Source of the DNA: Solwaraspora sp. WMMA2065
GTDB lineage: Bacteria; Actinomycetota; Actinomycetes; Mycobacteriales; Micromonosporaceae
Direction of reading: 5' to 3'
NCBI RefSeq assembly: GCF_030345075.1
Contig: NZ_CP128361.1
Coordinates: forward strand, 2,976,001-3,040,000
DNA: 64,000 nt
The notes beneath the pieces are model-generated. The model ran no database searches, was not told where the DNA came from, and saw nothing but the letters and a program-made list of their open reading frames with translations. Position numbers and translations under genes: made by a program. Each line of letters opens with the position of its first letter. The stretch's first letter is position 1. Shown here in pieces: positions 8,594 through 16,872 of the stretch.

Positions 8594-9957
8594 TAGGCGG
8601 TCTCGCCGGGGTACGGGTCACGGGCGGTCCGGAAACCGCTGAAGATCTGCCGCCGGATCGGGTAGTCCCAGTTGCGGAAGGTGCCCCGGCAGGCGGAGCG
8701 GTCGGTGCCGAACGAGCCGCCGCGCAGCACCCGGTAGTCGCGGCCGAAGAAGACCTCCGAGTATTCGCGGTACGGGAACGCGGCGAAGCCGGGATAGCCG
8801 GTGAACCAGGTGCCGGTCCACTCCCACACGTCGCCGATCAGCTGGTGCACGCCGGCCGGTGACGCGCCGGCCGGGTAGGCGCCGACCGGTGCCGGGTGCA
8901 GGTGCCGCTGGCCCAGGTTGGCGTGCTCGGGGCCGGGGTCGTCGTCGCCCCACGGGTAGCGGCGGGACCGGCCGGTAACCGGGTCGAACCGGGCCGCCTT
9001 CTCCCACTCGGCTTCGGTGGGCAGCCGGCGGCCGGCCCAACTGGCGTACGCCTGCGCCTCGTACCAGCCCACGTGCACCACCGGCTCGTCGGACACGATC
9101 GCCGACCGCCGGCCGAACCGGGTGTAGCTGCCGTCGCCGTGCCAGTGCGCCGGTCCGCTGAGCCGGGCCTGCAGCCGGTGGGCCCAGCCCTCGGCGCTCC
9201 ACCACCGCTCGTCGTGGTAGCCGCCGTCGTCGATGAACTGCTGGTACCGGGAGTTGCTGACCGGCGCGCGGTCGATGAAGAAGGCCGGTACGTCGACGGT
9301 GTGCGCCGGGCGTTCGTTGTCCAGCGCCCACGGCTCGGTGGAGGTGCCCATGGTGAACGGTCCGCCGGGGATCAGCGCCTCACCGTCGACGCCTCCGGCC
9401 GGCGCCGGCGGCGTCGGCGCACCGCTGAGCACCGGCGGGCCGGCCCGCAGCTGGTGGGTGGCGAGCATCGTCTCGTCGTGCTGCTGCTCGTGCTGCACGA
9501 TCATGCCGAACGCGAAGCCCTGCTCGACCAGCCGGCGGCCGTCGAACGTCACCGTGTCGAGCAGGTCGAGGACCTTGTCCCGGACGGTACGGGTATACGC
9601 GCGTGCCTCGGCCGGGGCCAGCAGCGGCAACGCCGGACGGTCGGCGCGGGCGTGTTTGAACGCGTCGTAGAGGTGGTCGATGTCGGCACGGACCGGCTCC
9701 CGGCCGCCGACGTCGCGGACCAGCCACAGCTCCTCCTGGTTGCCGATGTGCGCCAGGTCCCAGACCAGGGGCGACATCAGCCGGGAGTGCTGCCGAACGA
9801 GGTCGTCGTCGTCGACCGGGTCGGTCAGGGCGCGGCTGCGCCGCCGGGCCCGGTCGAGGTCGGCGGCGAGCGCGGTACGCAGGTCGGACGCGGCCGCCGA
9901 AGGTGGCTCGTGTGTGGTCGGCGTCTGGCGGGTCGGGTCGTGGGCTGTCTCGGTCAC
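8593..9957 (-). CDS. egtB: Hercynine oxygenase (sulfoxide synthase)
   Basis: A 454-aa non-heme iron enzyme that joins hercynine with gamma-glutamylcysteine and oxygen. The N-terminal DinB-like part has the iron histidines H70 (DLAHIGNQEE), H156 and H160 (HEQQHDETML). The C-terminal half is a sulfatase-modifying-factor-like fold (PVVHVGWYEAQAYASWAG, RVLRGGSF). The GTG at 9957 has GGGAGG upstream and overlaps the egtA stop as GTGA. Longer open frame upstream overlaps egtA and is not used. Confidence 0.95.
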   Translation of the reverse strand: MTETAHDPTRQTPTTHEPPSAAASDLRTALAADLDRARRRSRALTDPVDDDDLVRQHSRLMSPLVWDLAHIGNQEELWLVRDVGGREPVRADIDHLYDAFKHARADRPALPLLAPAEARAYTRTVRDKVLDLLDTVTFDGRRLVEQGFAFGMIVQHEQQHDETMLATHQLRAGPPVLSGAPTPPAPAGGVDGEALIPGGPFTMGTSTEPWALDNERPAHTVDVPAFFIDRAPVSNSRYQQFIDDGGYHDERWWSAEGWAHRLQARLSGPAHWHGDGSYTRFGRRSAIVSDEPVVHVGWYEAQAYASWAGRRLPTEAEWEKAARFDPVTGRSRRYPWGDDDPGPEHANLGQRHLHPAPVGAYPAGASPAGVHQLIGDVWEWTGTWFTGYPGFAAFPYREYSEVFFGRDYRVLRGGSFGTDRSACRGTFRNWDYPIRRQIFSGFRTARDPYPGETA

Positions 9958-11297
9958 CTGGTACCTCCCCAGGGGTGGGTTCGCTGGTGCAGCCGTCGGC
10001 GCAGGGCGCGCACCACGGTGCTGGTTGTCTCGTCGGGCAGGCCGGTGTCGGTCAGGCGTTCGCAGGCCAGCTCGGCCAGCGAGTGGGCGGCCGACGCGAC
10101 AACCGGATCGGCTAGCCCGTCGCGGGCGGCGGGCAGCCAGCGGTCGGCCGCGTCCATCACCGTCGACGTCGCGGTCCGCAGCGTCTCGTCGCGGGCGAAC
10201 AGCGCGGCCAGCACCGCCGCCGGGACGATCCACTCGCCGCCCGGCTGCGCGTCGAGGTAGCGCAGCTCCAGGTAGCCACGTGGGCGGACCGGCGGAAACA
10301 TGGTGCTCAGATGCAGGTCGAGGTCGGCGTAGGTCGGCGGTCGGGGCGTGCCGGTGAGGATCCATTCGCCGAAGGTCGCCGGCCCCGGCAGCCGCCAGCC
10401 GGTGGGCTCGTCGACGAACAGCGGTGGCGTGTCCAGCACCCGCCGGGTCCAGTCGGCGACCGGATCGGACGGCCGCATGTTGGCGGTCGGATCGGCCGGT
10501 GCGGCGGTGCGGACCGGGTCGAGGGTCAGCCAGGTCGCCATCCGGCTCGACACCCAGCCGGTGCGCCGGCCGGCCCGCGACGGCGAGTTGGCGAACAGGG
10601 CGAGCAGCGGCGGACCGAGCAGGTGCGCGGCCGACCAACGGAGGGAGAGCTGCCGTTCGCTGCCGGTGTCCAGGCAGACCTGCAGGCCAGCTGTGCCGCA
10701 CATCATGTCGGCACCGGCCTGACCCTGCCGGGCGAAAGCCGCCGCCATCGCCGTGTAGCGGCGGTTGCGCAGGATCTGCCGGGGCGGCCGGTACGGATCG
10801 CATCCGGTCCGGCCGAGCAGCAGGCCGGCCCGGTCGAGTCGGCGGGTCAGCGCGACGACGTCGGCCGACGCGGCCCGGTGCAATGTGGTAAGGGATTCCG
10901 TCGGCGGGGTGGAGATCTCCACCTGCCCGCCGGGTTCGACCGTTACCAGTCCGCCCTGTGGAAGCGGGTCGTGCGGGCTGGTGGGGCGTAGTGTCCGCGG
11001 GGCGTGGTCACCGAGGGCAGTCGCGAGGTCGGCGGGGTCGAGCGGTCTGGCGGGGTGGTCTCGGTAGTGAACGGTCCATTCGAGTTCGACGCCGATCCGT
11101 CGGGGTGGGCCGGTCTTGAAGCAGATCCGGGTGATGTAGCCGGCGGCGGCGGTCGGGTCGGTGATGGCGGTACCGGCCGGGACGTCGGCCACGCTGCTCG
11201 GACCGGCCGACGTCGCAGACTCGGCGGCCACCGGTAGCACGTCGGGCGGATGGGCGGATGGTGGATGGGGAGCTGGTGGATGGGGAGCTTTGGTCAT
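9954..11297 (-). CDS. egtA: Glutamate-cysteine ligase, ergothioneine biosynthesis
   Basis: A 447-aa GCS2-type ligase making gamma-glutamylcysteine for EgtB. RIGVELEW, TVEPGGQVEISTPP and YLELRYLDAQP are the substrate- and metal-binding segments of this family. A proline/histidine-rich N-terminal tail precedes the domain. The ATG at 11297 has GGAGGAG 5-6 nt upstream. It is the first gene of the operon, so the inverted repeats at 11317-11350 sit in its leader or promoter. Confidence 0.92.
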   Translation of the reverse strand: MTKAPHPPAPHPPSAHPPDVLPVAAESATSAGPSSVADVPAGTAITDPTAAAGYITRICFKTGPPRRIGVELEWTVHYRDHPARPLDPADLATALGDHAPRTLRPTSPHDPLPQGGLVTVEPGGQVEISTPPTESLTTLHRAASADVVALTRRLDRAGLLLGRTGCDPYRPPRQILRNRRYTAMAAAFARQGQAGADMMCGTAGLQVCLDTGSERQLSLRWSAAHLLGPPLLALFANSPSRAGRRTGWVSSRMATWLTLDPVRTAAPADPTANMRPSDPVADWTRRVLDTPPLFVDEPTGWRLPGPATFGEWILTGTPRPPTYADLDLHLSTMFPPVRPRGYLELRYLDAQPGGEWIVPAAVLAALFARDETLRTATSTVMDAADRWLPAARDGLADPVVASAAHSLAELACERLTDTGLPDETTSTVVRALRRRLHQRTHPWGGTR

Positions 11298-11316
11298 CGC
11301 GTCTCCTCCAGTGAAC

Positions 11317-11350
11317 GATCGATCGCGGGTAGCGATCGATCTTCGCTACC
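11317..11350. promoter_or_regulatory. Two overlapping inverted repeats upstream of egtA
   Basis: The first repeat pairs GATCGATCGC (11317-11326) with its perfect complement at 11332-11341 across a 5-nt loop. The second pairs GGTAGCGA (11328-11335) with TCGCTACC (11343-11350). They share bases, so only one could form as RNA. As DNA they look like an operator for a dimeric repressor of the egt operon, 20-53 nt before the egtA start. Confidence 0.45.
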
Positions 11351-11542
11351 GTATCGTCACCGTCCGACATTTGCCGAGACACCGGCGGTCCGCGGGGCCG
11401 GCGGCGGGCGACGTTCCCCATTCCGCAACCCGGCGGTCACCTGCGGATTCGGGTCACCGGGGGTGGGATTCGCGTCACCCGGGGTGTGATCGCCGCCGGA
11501 CGGGGTACCGGCAGGGTCGGTGCCGACCGGAGGGGAGCCAAC

Positions 11543-11791
11543 GTGACCGACGGGGCAAGGATCGACGATGACCAGGTGGTGATGCGGGCGGCCCGGGCCG
11601 CGCACGCCCACGCCGACGCGACCACTCAGACCGCCCGGTTCCTGGACCGGGTCGGCGCGGTCCCCGACCCGGCGGTGATCGCCGAGTACGCGGCGCTGCT
11701 GGCCCGGGAGGAGTCGACCCGCGACGAGCGGGCCGACGCGCTCCGCGACGCCGGGCTGGACGTGCCGAGCCTGGACACCGACGCGGCGTGA
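11543..11791 (+). CDS. Small hypothetical protein, 82 aa
   Basis: The GTG at 11543 is preceded by AGGGGAG. The product is soluble, predicted helical and Ala/Arg/Asp-rich (RAARAAHAHADATTQTARFL, later EEYAALLAREES-like sequence), with no signal peptide or membrane segment. I recognise no family. It is transcribed away from egtA, so the 245-nt gap probably holds divergent promoters. Coding is supported by the ribosome binding site and actinobacterial third-position GC bias only. Confidence 0.55.
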   Translation: MTDGARIDDDQVVMRAARAAHAHADATTQTARFLDRVGAVPDPAVIAEYAALLAREESTRDERADALRDAGLDVPSLDTDAA

Positions 11792-11850
11792 CGCCAGCCC
11801 GATCAGCGCTGCCGCACGGTGGTCGAGGCTTGTCGTCGGGGTCCGTCTCC

Positions 11851-12057
11851 TCATTCGGCCTGTTCACGAGCCCGCCGTTGCGCCATGAGCAGTGCCATCT
11901 CCTCGGCGCTGGTGCTCTCGCCCCTGGCGAGAGCGTCGTCTGCCGCCGCTATCCGCGCCATGGCGGTCGGGTCGGAGAGCAGTTCGATGGTGGCCTCCAG
12001 CGATTCAAGATCCTCGGCGGAGATCAGCACCAGCGGCAACACCGTCATAGACAACAA
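11851..12057 (-). pseudogene. Truncated Phd/YefM-family antitoxin
   Basis: The 68 residues match the C-terminal half of Phd/YefM antitoxins: VLISAEDLESLEATIELLSDP is followed by the usual acidic helix. The N-terminal DNA-binding half normally preceding VLIS is absent, and no homologous coding lies upstream. No RelE/Doc-type toxin is adjacent. The ATG at 12057 may still allow expression of the toxin-binding part, but autoregulation would be lost. Most likely a remnant of a toxin-antitoxin pair. Confidence 0.6.
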
Positions 12058-12169
12058 TGTTGGCCTATGACACCGCCGGCATCCACAGGGTGGTCAGGTC
12101 GGGCAGGCGGAGACGAGGTCAAGAGATCCCCCGCGATCCGCGAAGGCTCCTGGGATCCGTACGGGCGGG

Positions 12170-12496
12170 TCAGCGCACAAGTTCGCGGCCGCCCGGAGCG
12201 GGCCACTGTACGGCGTTGGCGATCAGCACGGATATCGGCCCGGGTCGGGTGGTGATCTGCTCGACGACGCCCTGCACGGCGGCGAGGTCGCCGTGGTCCA
12301 GCCCGACGGCGCAGGCGTCGCCGCCTGCCTGGGCGATGGCGTCGACGACCTCCATCGCGGCGGCGCGGTTGGTGTGCCAGGACACCGCCACGGCGGCGCC
12401 TTCGGCGGCCAGATGCCGGGCGGCGGCCCTGCCGATGGCGCCGGAAGCGCCGGTGACCAGGGCAACCTTGTTCAACAGACCGGTTTCCATCACCAC
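12170..12496 (-). pseudogene. Truncated short-chain dehydrogenase/reductase
   Basis: The N-terminal 108 residues of an SDR: VALVTGASGAIGRAAA (TGxxxGxG) and a VLIANA strand replacing NNAG. The frame ends soon after, before the Ser-Tyr-Lys catalytic region, so less than half of a normal 250-aa enzyme remains. It is transcribed divergently from a MarR-like pseudogene across a region with direct repeats, an arrangement common for MarR-controlled reductases. The pair seems to have decayed together. Confidence 0.75.
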
Positions 12497-12500
12497 TCCA

Positions 12501-12525
12501 TAGCCGACTACAGGTTAGCCGACTA
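12501..12525. promoter_or_regulatory. Direct repeat TAGCCGACTA x2, probable MarR operator
   Basis: The decamer TAGCCGACTA occurs at 12501-12510 and 12516-12525, one and a half helical turns apart, in the divergent gap between the SDR and MarR pseudogenes. Position and half-site size fit the binding site of the adjacent MarR protein, now degenerate. Confidence 0.5.
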
Positions 12526-12902
12526 TGAATCAGGATCGAGCCGTTCGCTGCACCCGGGGCAGAACGTCCTACTGTGGATTCTCGGGCAGGAGCCCGACCG
12601 CCTGACGGTCTCCGAGGTCGCCGCCCGGCTCGGCGTGGAGCAGCCGACGGTGACCCGCAGCCTCAGTCGTCTCGAACACGGCGGCTGGTTTCGTCCGGGA
12701 ATCCGTACCGGGCGACCGGCGCCTCACCCGGATCGTGCTGACCGACAAGGGCCGGACCGGCGTTTCGCAGATCGAAGCGGCCTGGCGCACCCTCGCCGAA
12801 ACTGCGACCGCCGGAATGGCGAACGATCAGCGAGCGACGCTGGTCGAGCTGCTCGAAAAGGTACGCGGGAACCTGCTCACCCTCACCACCGAAACCGGCT
12901 GA
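12525..12902 (+). pseudogene. MarR-family regulator, frameshifted
   Basis: LHPGQNVLLWILGQ, LTVSEVAARLGVEQPTVTRS and the SRLEHGGW wing identify a MarR winged helix. The frame is lost at about 12700-12716, and the C-terminal half (RRLTRIVLTDKGR, then a dimerisation helix ending NLLTLTTETG) continues in another frame to TGA at 12900-12902. About 30 N-terminal residues of a normal MarR are also missing, and no in-frame start is visible, so the left boundary is approximate. Sequencing error could explain one frameshift but not the missing N-terminus. Confidence 0.75.
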
Positions 12903-12972
12903 GCAGACCGCCGTACGCCGTGGCGCCCGCCCGCCGGCAATTTTCGGTGGCGGCACGGTTCTGCCGGCTGCG

Positions 12973-14043
12973 ATGCTCACCACCGTGCCCGACCTCGCAC
13001 TGTTCTCCGCCGCACTCGGCGAACGCGCCGCGAATGACGAGTTCACCGGCTCGGTCCTGGTGACGTTGGGAGACCAACGGCTGCTGGCCGGCGCGTACGG
13101 CAACGCCAACCGGGCCTGCCGTACACCGTGCACCCTGGACACCAGGTTCGACACCGCGTCGGTCACGAAGCTGTTCACCGCCGTCGCCGTACTCCAGCAG
13201 ATCGAGCGCGGCGCGTTCACGCTGGAGACCTCGGCGGTCGAGTACCTCGGGCTCACCGGTACCACGATCTCGCCGGACGTCACCGCGTACCACCTGCTCA
13301 CCCACACGTCCGGGATTGCCGACGACGCCGACGAGTCGGACGGTGAACGGTACGAGGACCTGTTCGTCGACGAGCCGACGTACGCGTTCACCGAGACCGC
13401 CCACCACCTGCCGCACTTCGTCGACAAACCGCCGAGGTTCGCGCCGGGCGAGGGCTGCCGGTACTGCAACGTCGGGTACATCCTGCTCGGCCTCATGGTC
13501 GAGCGGGCCACCGGCGGCTCCTACCGCGAGTACGTGCACGCCAACGTCTTCGAGCCCGCCGGCATGAGCCGGTCGGCGTTCCTGCGCATGGACGTCGTCG
13601 CACCCGACGTCGCCGAAGGCGTGGAGGCGATCCGCGACGCCGACGGCACGATCACCGGCTGGCGGCGCAACATCTTCTCGTACCCGCCGGTCGGCGACCC
13701 GGCCGGCGGCGCGTACACGACGGTCGGCGACCTCACCGCGTTCCACCGGGCGCTGGTCGAGGGCCGGCTGCTGGGACCGGAGTCGACCGCGGCGATGCTC
13801 GTCCCGTACGCGCAGGCGGAGGGCAACCGGCGCAACGGGTACGGGCTGGAGTTCAGGACCGACGCCGACGGCCGGGTCCGCTACTACGGGAAGGTGGGCG
13901 TGAACTTCGGCGTCAGCGCGTTGCTGCGGCACTACCCCGGCCACGGCGCGGGCGACGGCATCACGCTGGCCATGCTCGGCGTCGGCGAGGACACCATCTG
14001 GCCGCTGGTCCGGCTGTTCGACGAATCGATGCCGCAGGCCTGA
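12973..14043 (+). CDS. Beta-lactamase-fold serine hydrolase (class C/EstB-like)
   Basis: A 356-aa protein with the SxxK motif S63-V-T-K66 in FDTASVTKLF and Y164-C-N166 as the YxN motif. HTSGIADD is the usual loop after the SxxK helix. No clear signal peptide, so probably a cytoplasmic esterase or D-amino-acid-type peptidase rather than a secreted beta-lactamase. It starts 70 nt after the MarR pseudogene and is followed by a strong stem-loop at 14108-14166. Substrate unknown. Confidence 0.85.
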   Translation: MLTTVPDLALFSAALGERAANDEFTGSVLVTLGDQRLLAGAYGNANRACRTPCTLDTRFDTASVTKLFTAVAVLQQIERGAFTLETSAVEYLGLTGTTISPDVTAYHLLTHTSGIADDADESDGERYEDLFVDEPTYAFTETAHHLPHFVDKPPRFAPGEGCRYCNVGYILLGLMVERATGGSYREYVHANVFEPAGMSRSAFLRMDVVAPDVAEGVEAIRDADGTITGWRRNIFSYPPVGDPAGGAYTTVGDLTAFHRALVEGRLLGPESTAAMLVPYAQAEGNRRNGYGLEFRTDADGRVRYYGKVGVNFGVSALLRHYPGHGAGDGITLAMLGVGEDTIWPLVRLFDESMPQA

Positions 14044-14107
14044 GGCATCCGGCTGCGGGCAGCGCGCGGTACGCGGCAGTTCCGGACGCCAAGGCAGGGG
14101 CACTACA

Positions 14108-14166
14108 TCGAGGTGAGGCTGAGACACCTCATCTCGCGCACTTGACGTGCGCCAGCCTCACCTCGA
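14108..14166. terminator. Compound stem-loop downstream of the serine hydrolase
   Basis: TCGAGGTGAGGCTG (14108-14121) is perfectly complementary to 14153-14166. Inside it, GCGCAC (14136-14141) pairs with GTGCGC (14147-14152) over a TTGAC loop, directly abutting the outer right arm. There is no U-run. It is probably a bidirectional terminator in the 410-nt gap 14044-14453, in which I see no gene; a structured small RNA or a repeat element are alternatives. Confidence 0.5.
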
Positions 14167-14395
14167 CGTCGAACCAGCCTGCCGGGCTTCACGCCGGGTT
14201 GTGCTGCCGCCACTTAGCAGTGAGCACAGCGGACAACCGGAAGGGAAGACAGCGATGGCAGCGCACGACGTGGTCAGCTTCGGGTTGATAGTTGAACGGT
14301 ACCCGGCTGGTCCTCGACGTCGGGCCCGCAACCCGATGAACGATGTCCTGGAACGAGCTCTCGTGCAGAGTCAAGAACCTCACCAGAGCATCGAA

Positions 14396-14432
14396 GGAAC
14401 CCCGGCCACAGCGTACGGGTGGCCGGGGTTCC
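14396..14432 (-). terminator. Terminator hairpin of the XRE-DUF397 operon
   Basis: GGAACCCCGGCCAC (14396-14409) pairs perfectly with 14419-14432 across a 9-nt loop, starting 21 nt beyond the DUF397 stop. GC-rich stem without a clear U-tract, as usual in actinomycetes. Confidence 0.7.
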
Positions 14433-14453
14433 GAAGGCGTTACCGGATGCGGG

Positions 14454-14654
14454 TCAGGGGGTGGCGGTGGTGTCCTTGGTCGACGCGACGAACGCCGACC
14501 AGGCGGCCGGGCCGAAGGTCAACGTACCGCCGGCACGGTCCTTGGTGTCGCGCACCAGGACCCGACCGGGAAGGTTGTCGGCCACCTCGACGCAGCTGTT
14601 CCCGCCGTTGGCCGATCGGCTGGACTTCCGCCAGCGCGGTTCACTTGCGCTCAT
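14454..14654 (-). CDS. DUF397-domain protein
   Basis: A 66-aa protein with the DUF397 pattern W-R-K-S-S-R-S, G-N-S-C-V-E-V-A and VRDTKDRAGGTLTF near the C-terminus. Its ATG lies inside the end of the XRE gene (14-nt overlap). DUF397 proteins usually sit beside XRE/DUF5753 regulators in Streptomyces-type genomes. They are thought to form regulator/partner pairs, sometimes described as toxin-antitoxin-like or Bld/Wbl-interacting. No enzymatic motif. Confidence 0.9.
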   Translation of the reverse strand: MSASEPRWRKSSRSANGGNSCVEVADNLPGRVLVRDTKDRAGGTLTFGPAAWSAFVASTKDTTATP

Positions 14655-15414
14655 CGAGCATCCTCAGCATCAGATCCCGGGACTGCACCACCGGCAGCGC
14701 GAGTCCGTCCACGGATTCCCAGGCTAGTTCCAGCTCGGTCACATCGCCATGGCCGGACACCACGGTGCCCTTCAACTGGTTGTCCAGGTAGCCGCAGCGC
14801 CGGCCGTCCGGCAGGTTGGCCAGCACGAACGCGCCGCCGAGACCGAGGTGCAGCCCGGCGTCGTCCGGCAGCACCCGGACTTTGACCGACGGCCGGTGGC
14901 CGAGGTCCACCAGGTGGCCCAGTTGCTTCGTCATCACCTCGCGGGGGCCACGGCTGAGGGCGAACTCATTGACGATGGCTGAGATCACCACCGGGTTGTC
15001 CCGGCCGAGCGTCGCGGCCTGCCGCTCCAGCCGGGTGCGCACCAGCTCATCGACGCGCCCGTCGTTCATCGTGGAGGTCGCCAACACCGCCCGCATGTAG
15101 CCCTCGGACTGGAGCAGTCCGGGGACGAGCAGCGGCTCGTAGCTGCGCAGCAGCAGTGCCCGACGCTCGTGCTCGACCCACGGACGCATCCACGGGTACC
15201 GGTCCTCCCGCGCCTCCGCCGACAACTTGGCGAACTTGTCATCGGTGCCGAACACCCGGTCCAGGTTGGTGGCGGTGTCGGCCTGCGGAATGTGCCGCCC
15301 CGACTCGAATCCCGCGATGAGCGACTTGGACACCCGCAGCGCGGCGCCAAGCTGGCCCTGATTCATCCCTCCCGCGATGCGAAGTCGCCGGATCTCGACG
15401 CTGAGTTCACTCAC
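14641..15414 (-). CDS. XRE-family regulator with DUF5753 domain
   Basis: 257 aa. Residues 5-60 form a helix-turn-helix (MNQGQLGAALRVSKSLIAGF, ESGRHIPQ). The rest is DUF5753 with the characteristic YEPLLVPGLLQSEGYMRA and VRVLPDDAGLH. The start is GTG at 15414 with a weak GGGGTGA upstream. It is cotranscribed and overlapping with DUF397. The pair is of the BldB/AbaA-orf-like accessory regulator type that actinomycetes carry in many copies; target unknown. Confidence 0.9.
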   Translation of the reverse strand: MSELSVEIRRLRIAGGMNQGQLGAALRVSKSLIAGFESGRHIPQADTATNLDRVFGTDDKFAKLSAEAREDRYPWMRPWVEHERRALLLRSYEPLLVPGLLQSEGYMRAVLATSTMNDGRVDELVRTRLERQAATLGRDNPVVISAIVNEFALSRGPREVMTKQLGHLVDLGHRPSVKVRVLPDDAGLHLGLGGAFVLANLPDGRRCGYLDNQLKGTVVSGHGDVTELELAWESVDGLALPVVQSRDLMLRMLDERK

Positions 15415-15581
15415 GTTGGATCACCCCGGTTTCGTGATGTGGTGGTTGTCCACCGGGGGCCATCTTGCACTGATCCGGACAGATAGTCCAGGATGGAACA
15501 GAAACTCGTGCAGGTTCCTTGGCTGTGCAGAAATTCCAGCCGCCGAATTGATCAACAAGCAGATGCCGTCGCGCCACGAGA

Positions 15582-15616
15582 AACGACCCCCGGGGGGAAG
15601 ATTCCCGAGGGTCGTT
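15582..15616 (-). terminator. Terminator hairpin after the extradiol dioxygenase gene
   Basis: AACGACCC (15582-15589) pairs with GGGTCGTT (15609-15616), and an inner GGGA/TCCC closes a 4-nt loop. Transcribed leftward it is followed by TTTC. It lies 22 nt past the stop at 15638. The rest of 15415-15637 shows no gene. Confidence 0.65.
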
Positions 15617-15637
15617 CACCTTTTCGAACGACGACGG

Positions 15638-16531
15638 TCAGAAACGGCCCCAGTCGTCGGCGGCCGGCCGCCACACGTCGATGTTGCGCGGGTCGACGGC
15701 CATCCGCCGAGCCCGGTGCGTGGCGTGCTCCTCCGGGGTGAACACCCGGTGGCGGTCACACAGCTCGTAGCGCGGGCCGTGCTTCGGGTCGTGCATGTAG
15801 AACGCGATCGACGTCGACGCCGAGTGGTTGACCAGGTCGGAGGCGATCGGCACCTTCTTGTACTGGGCCCGCGCCCGACCGCGCATCACGTGGTCGAAGC
15901 TCTTCATCTTGAAGCACAGATGCGCGACGTAGAACTCCTTGTTGCGCTGCAACGCCAGGCTGTGGTGATAGCGGTCCTCGCAGCGTAGGAAGACGGTCAC
16001 GTCGCCGACGTAGTCGCTGGGCAGGAAGCCGAGGACCTTGGTGTAGAAGTCGAGTGACTCCTCGTACTTGTCGGTGGCCAGGAACGGGTGCACCAGGTCC
16101 TGTGGGCGCAGCTCGATCAACGGCGGTTCGGCGTACTCGACGAACTCGGTGAACAGTTCGACGATCAGCCCGTTGGGGTCGCGTACGGCGAATCCGCGCT
16201 GGCACAGGCCCTTCATCCGCTCGTGCAGTTCGAGCACCTCGTGGCCGGCGGCGACGACCCGCTCTCGCAGATCGTCGAGGACCTCGTCGGACTCGACGCT
16301 GAACCCGACCGCGGTGGTCCACGACTCGGTACGGTGCGGTGCCGCGATCAGCTCGATGCTGTGGTGTTCGATGTCGGCGCGCAGGAACGCGTACTCGTCG
16401 TCGTGCTGCTCCAACTGCAGCCCGACGTGGTACTGCAGGAACTCGATGGAGGCGGCCAGATCCGGCACCTCGATCCGGGCGTACTCCATGCCGTAGGGCC
16501 CGCGGCGGCGGGTGGCGGCCTCGGTGGACAT
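15638..16531 (-). CDS. Type I extradiol ring-cleavage dioxygenase (VOC superfamily)
   Basis: 297 aa with two vicinal-oxygen-chelate domains (about 15-130 and 145-285), like BphC-type catechol dioxygenases. The iron ligands H148 (LVHPF), H204 (YVAHLCF) and E256 (RYELCD) are in place, so it should cleave a catecholic ring meta to the hydroxyls. The ATG at 16531 follows AGGGG by 6 nt; an ATG five codons earlier lacks a site. It is the last gene of the oxygenase operon 18826-15638, which suggests it acts on the diol made by the Rieske enzyme after any rearomatisation. Ring substrate unknown. Confidence 0.85.
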   Translation of the reverse strand: MSTEAATRRRGPYGMEYARIEVPDLAASIEFLQYHVGLQLEQHDDEYAFLRADIEHHSIELIAAPHRTESWTTAVGFSVESDEVLDDLRERVVAAGHEVLELHERMKGLCQRGFAVRDPNGLIVELFTEFVEYAEPPLIELRPQDLVHPFLATDKYEESLDFYTKVLGFLPSDYVGDVTVFLRCEDRYHHSLALQRNKEFYVAHLCFKMKSFDHVMRGRARAQYKKVPIASDLVNHSASTSIAFYMHDPKHGPRYELCDRHRVFTPEEHATHRARRMAVDPRNIDVWRPAADDWGRF

Positions 16532-16552
16532 CTGCGACCCCTTCATGGTGAA

Positions 16553-16858
16553 TTACGCGTCCCCGGCGGTGGGGATGCTGACGATGACCTGGCGTTGCAC
16601 GACCGGACGCCAGCGTTCCCGGACGAACCGCTCGTGCGACTCGCTGTGCAGGTAGTCGAGCAGGTCCTGCTCGGTGGCGAACTCCACGACGAAGCCGTGC
16701 GTCATGGTGGTGTCCCGGGTGCTGACGTTGACCCCGCTGCGCCAGTTGCGCATCGCCGGGTACTTCGCCGGGAAGGTGTCCAGCTCGGCGAGGACCGACT
16801 CGGCGACCCCGGCCGGCAGGTCGTCGCGGAACTTGAACGCCAGCATGTGGGTGATCAC
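16553..16858 (-). CDS. Dabb-family (stress-responsive A/B barrel) protein
   Basis: 101 aa opening with ITHMLAFKFRDDL, the typical first strand of Dabb proteins, with FVVEFATEQDLLDYLHSESH near the middle. The GTG at 16858 has AGGGA 8 nt upstream. Dabb domains form dimeric ferredoxin-like barrels; some are cyclases or decarboxylases in aromatic metabolism. Its place between ring hydroxylation and ring cleavage suggests an intermediate-handling role, unproven. An open frame extending upstream overlaps the beta-subunit gene and is not used. Confidence 0.8.
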   Translation of the reverse strand: MITHMLAFKFRDDLPAGVAESVLAELDTFPAKYPAMRNWRSGVNVSTRDTTMTHGFVVEFATEQDLLDYLHSESHERFVRERWRPVVQRQVIVSIPTAGDA

Positions 16859-16872
16859 GGCGGCGGTCCCTT

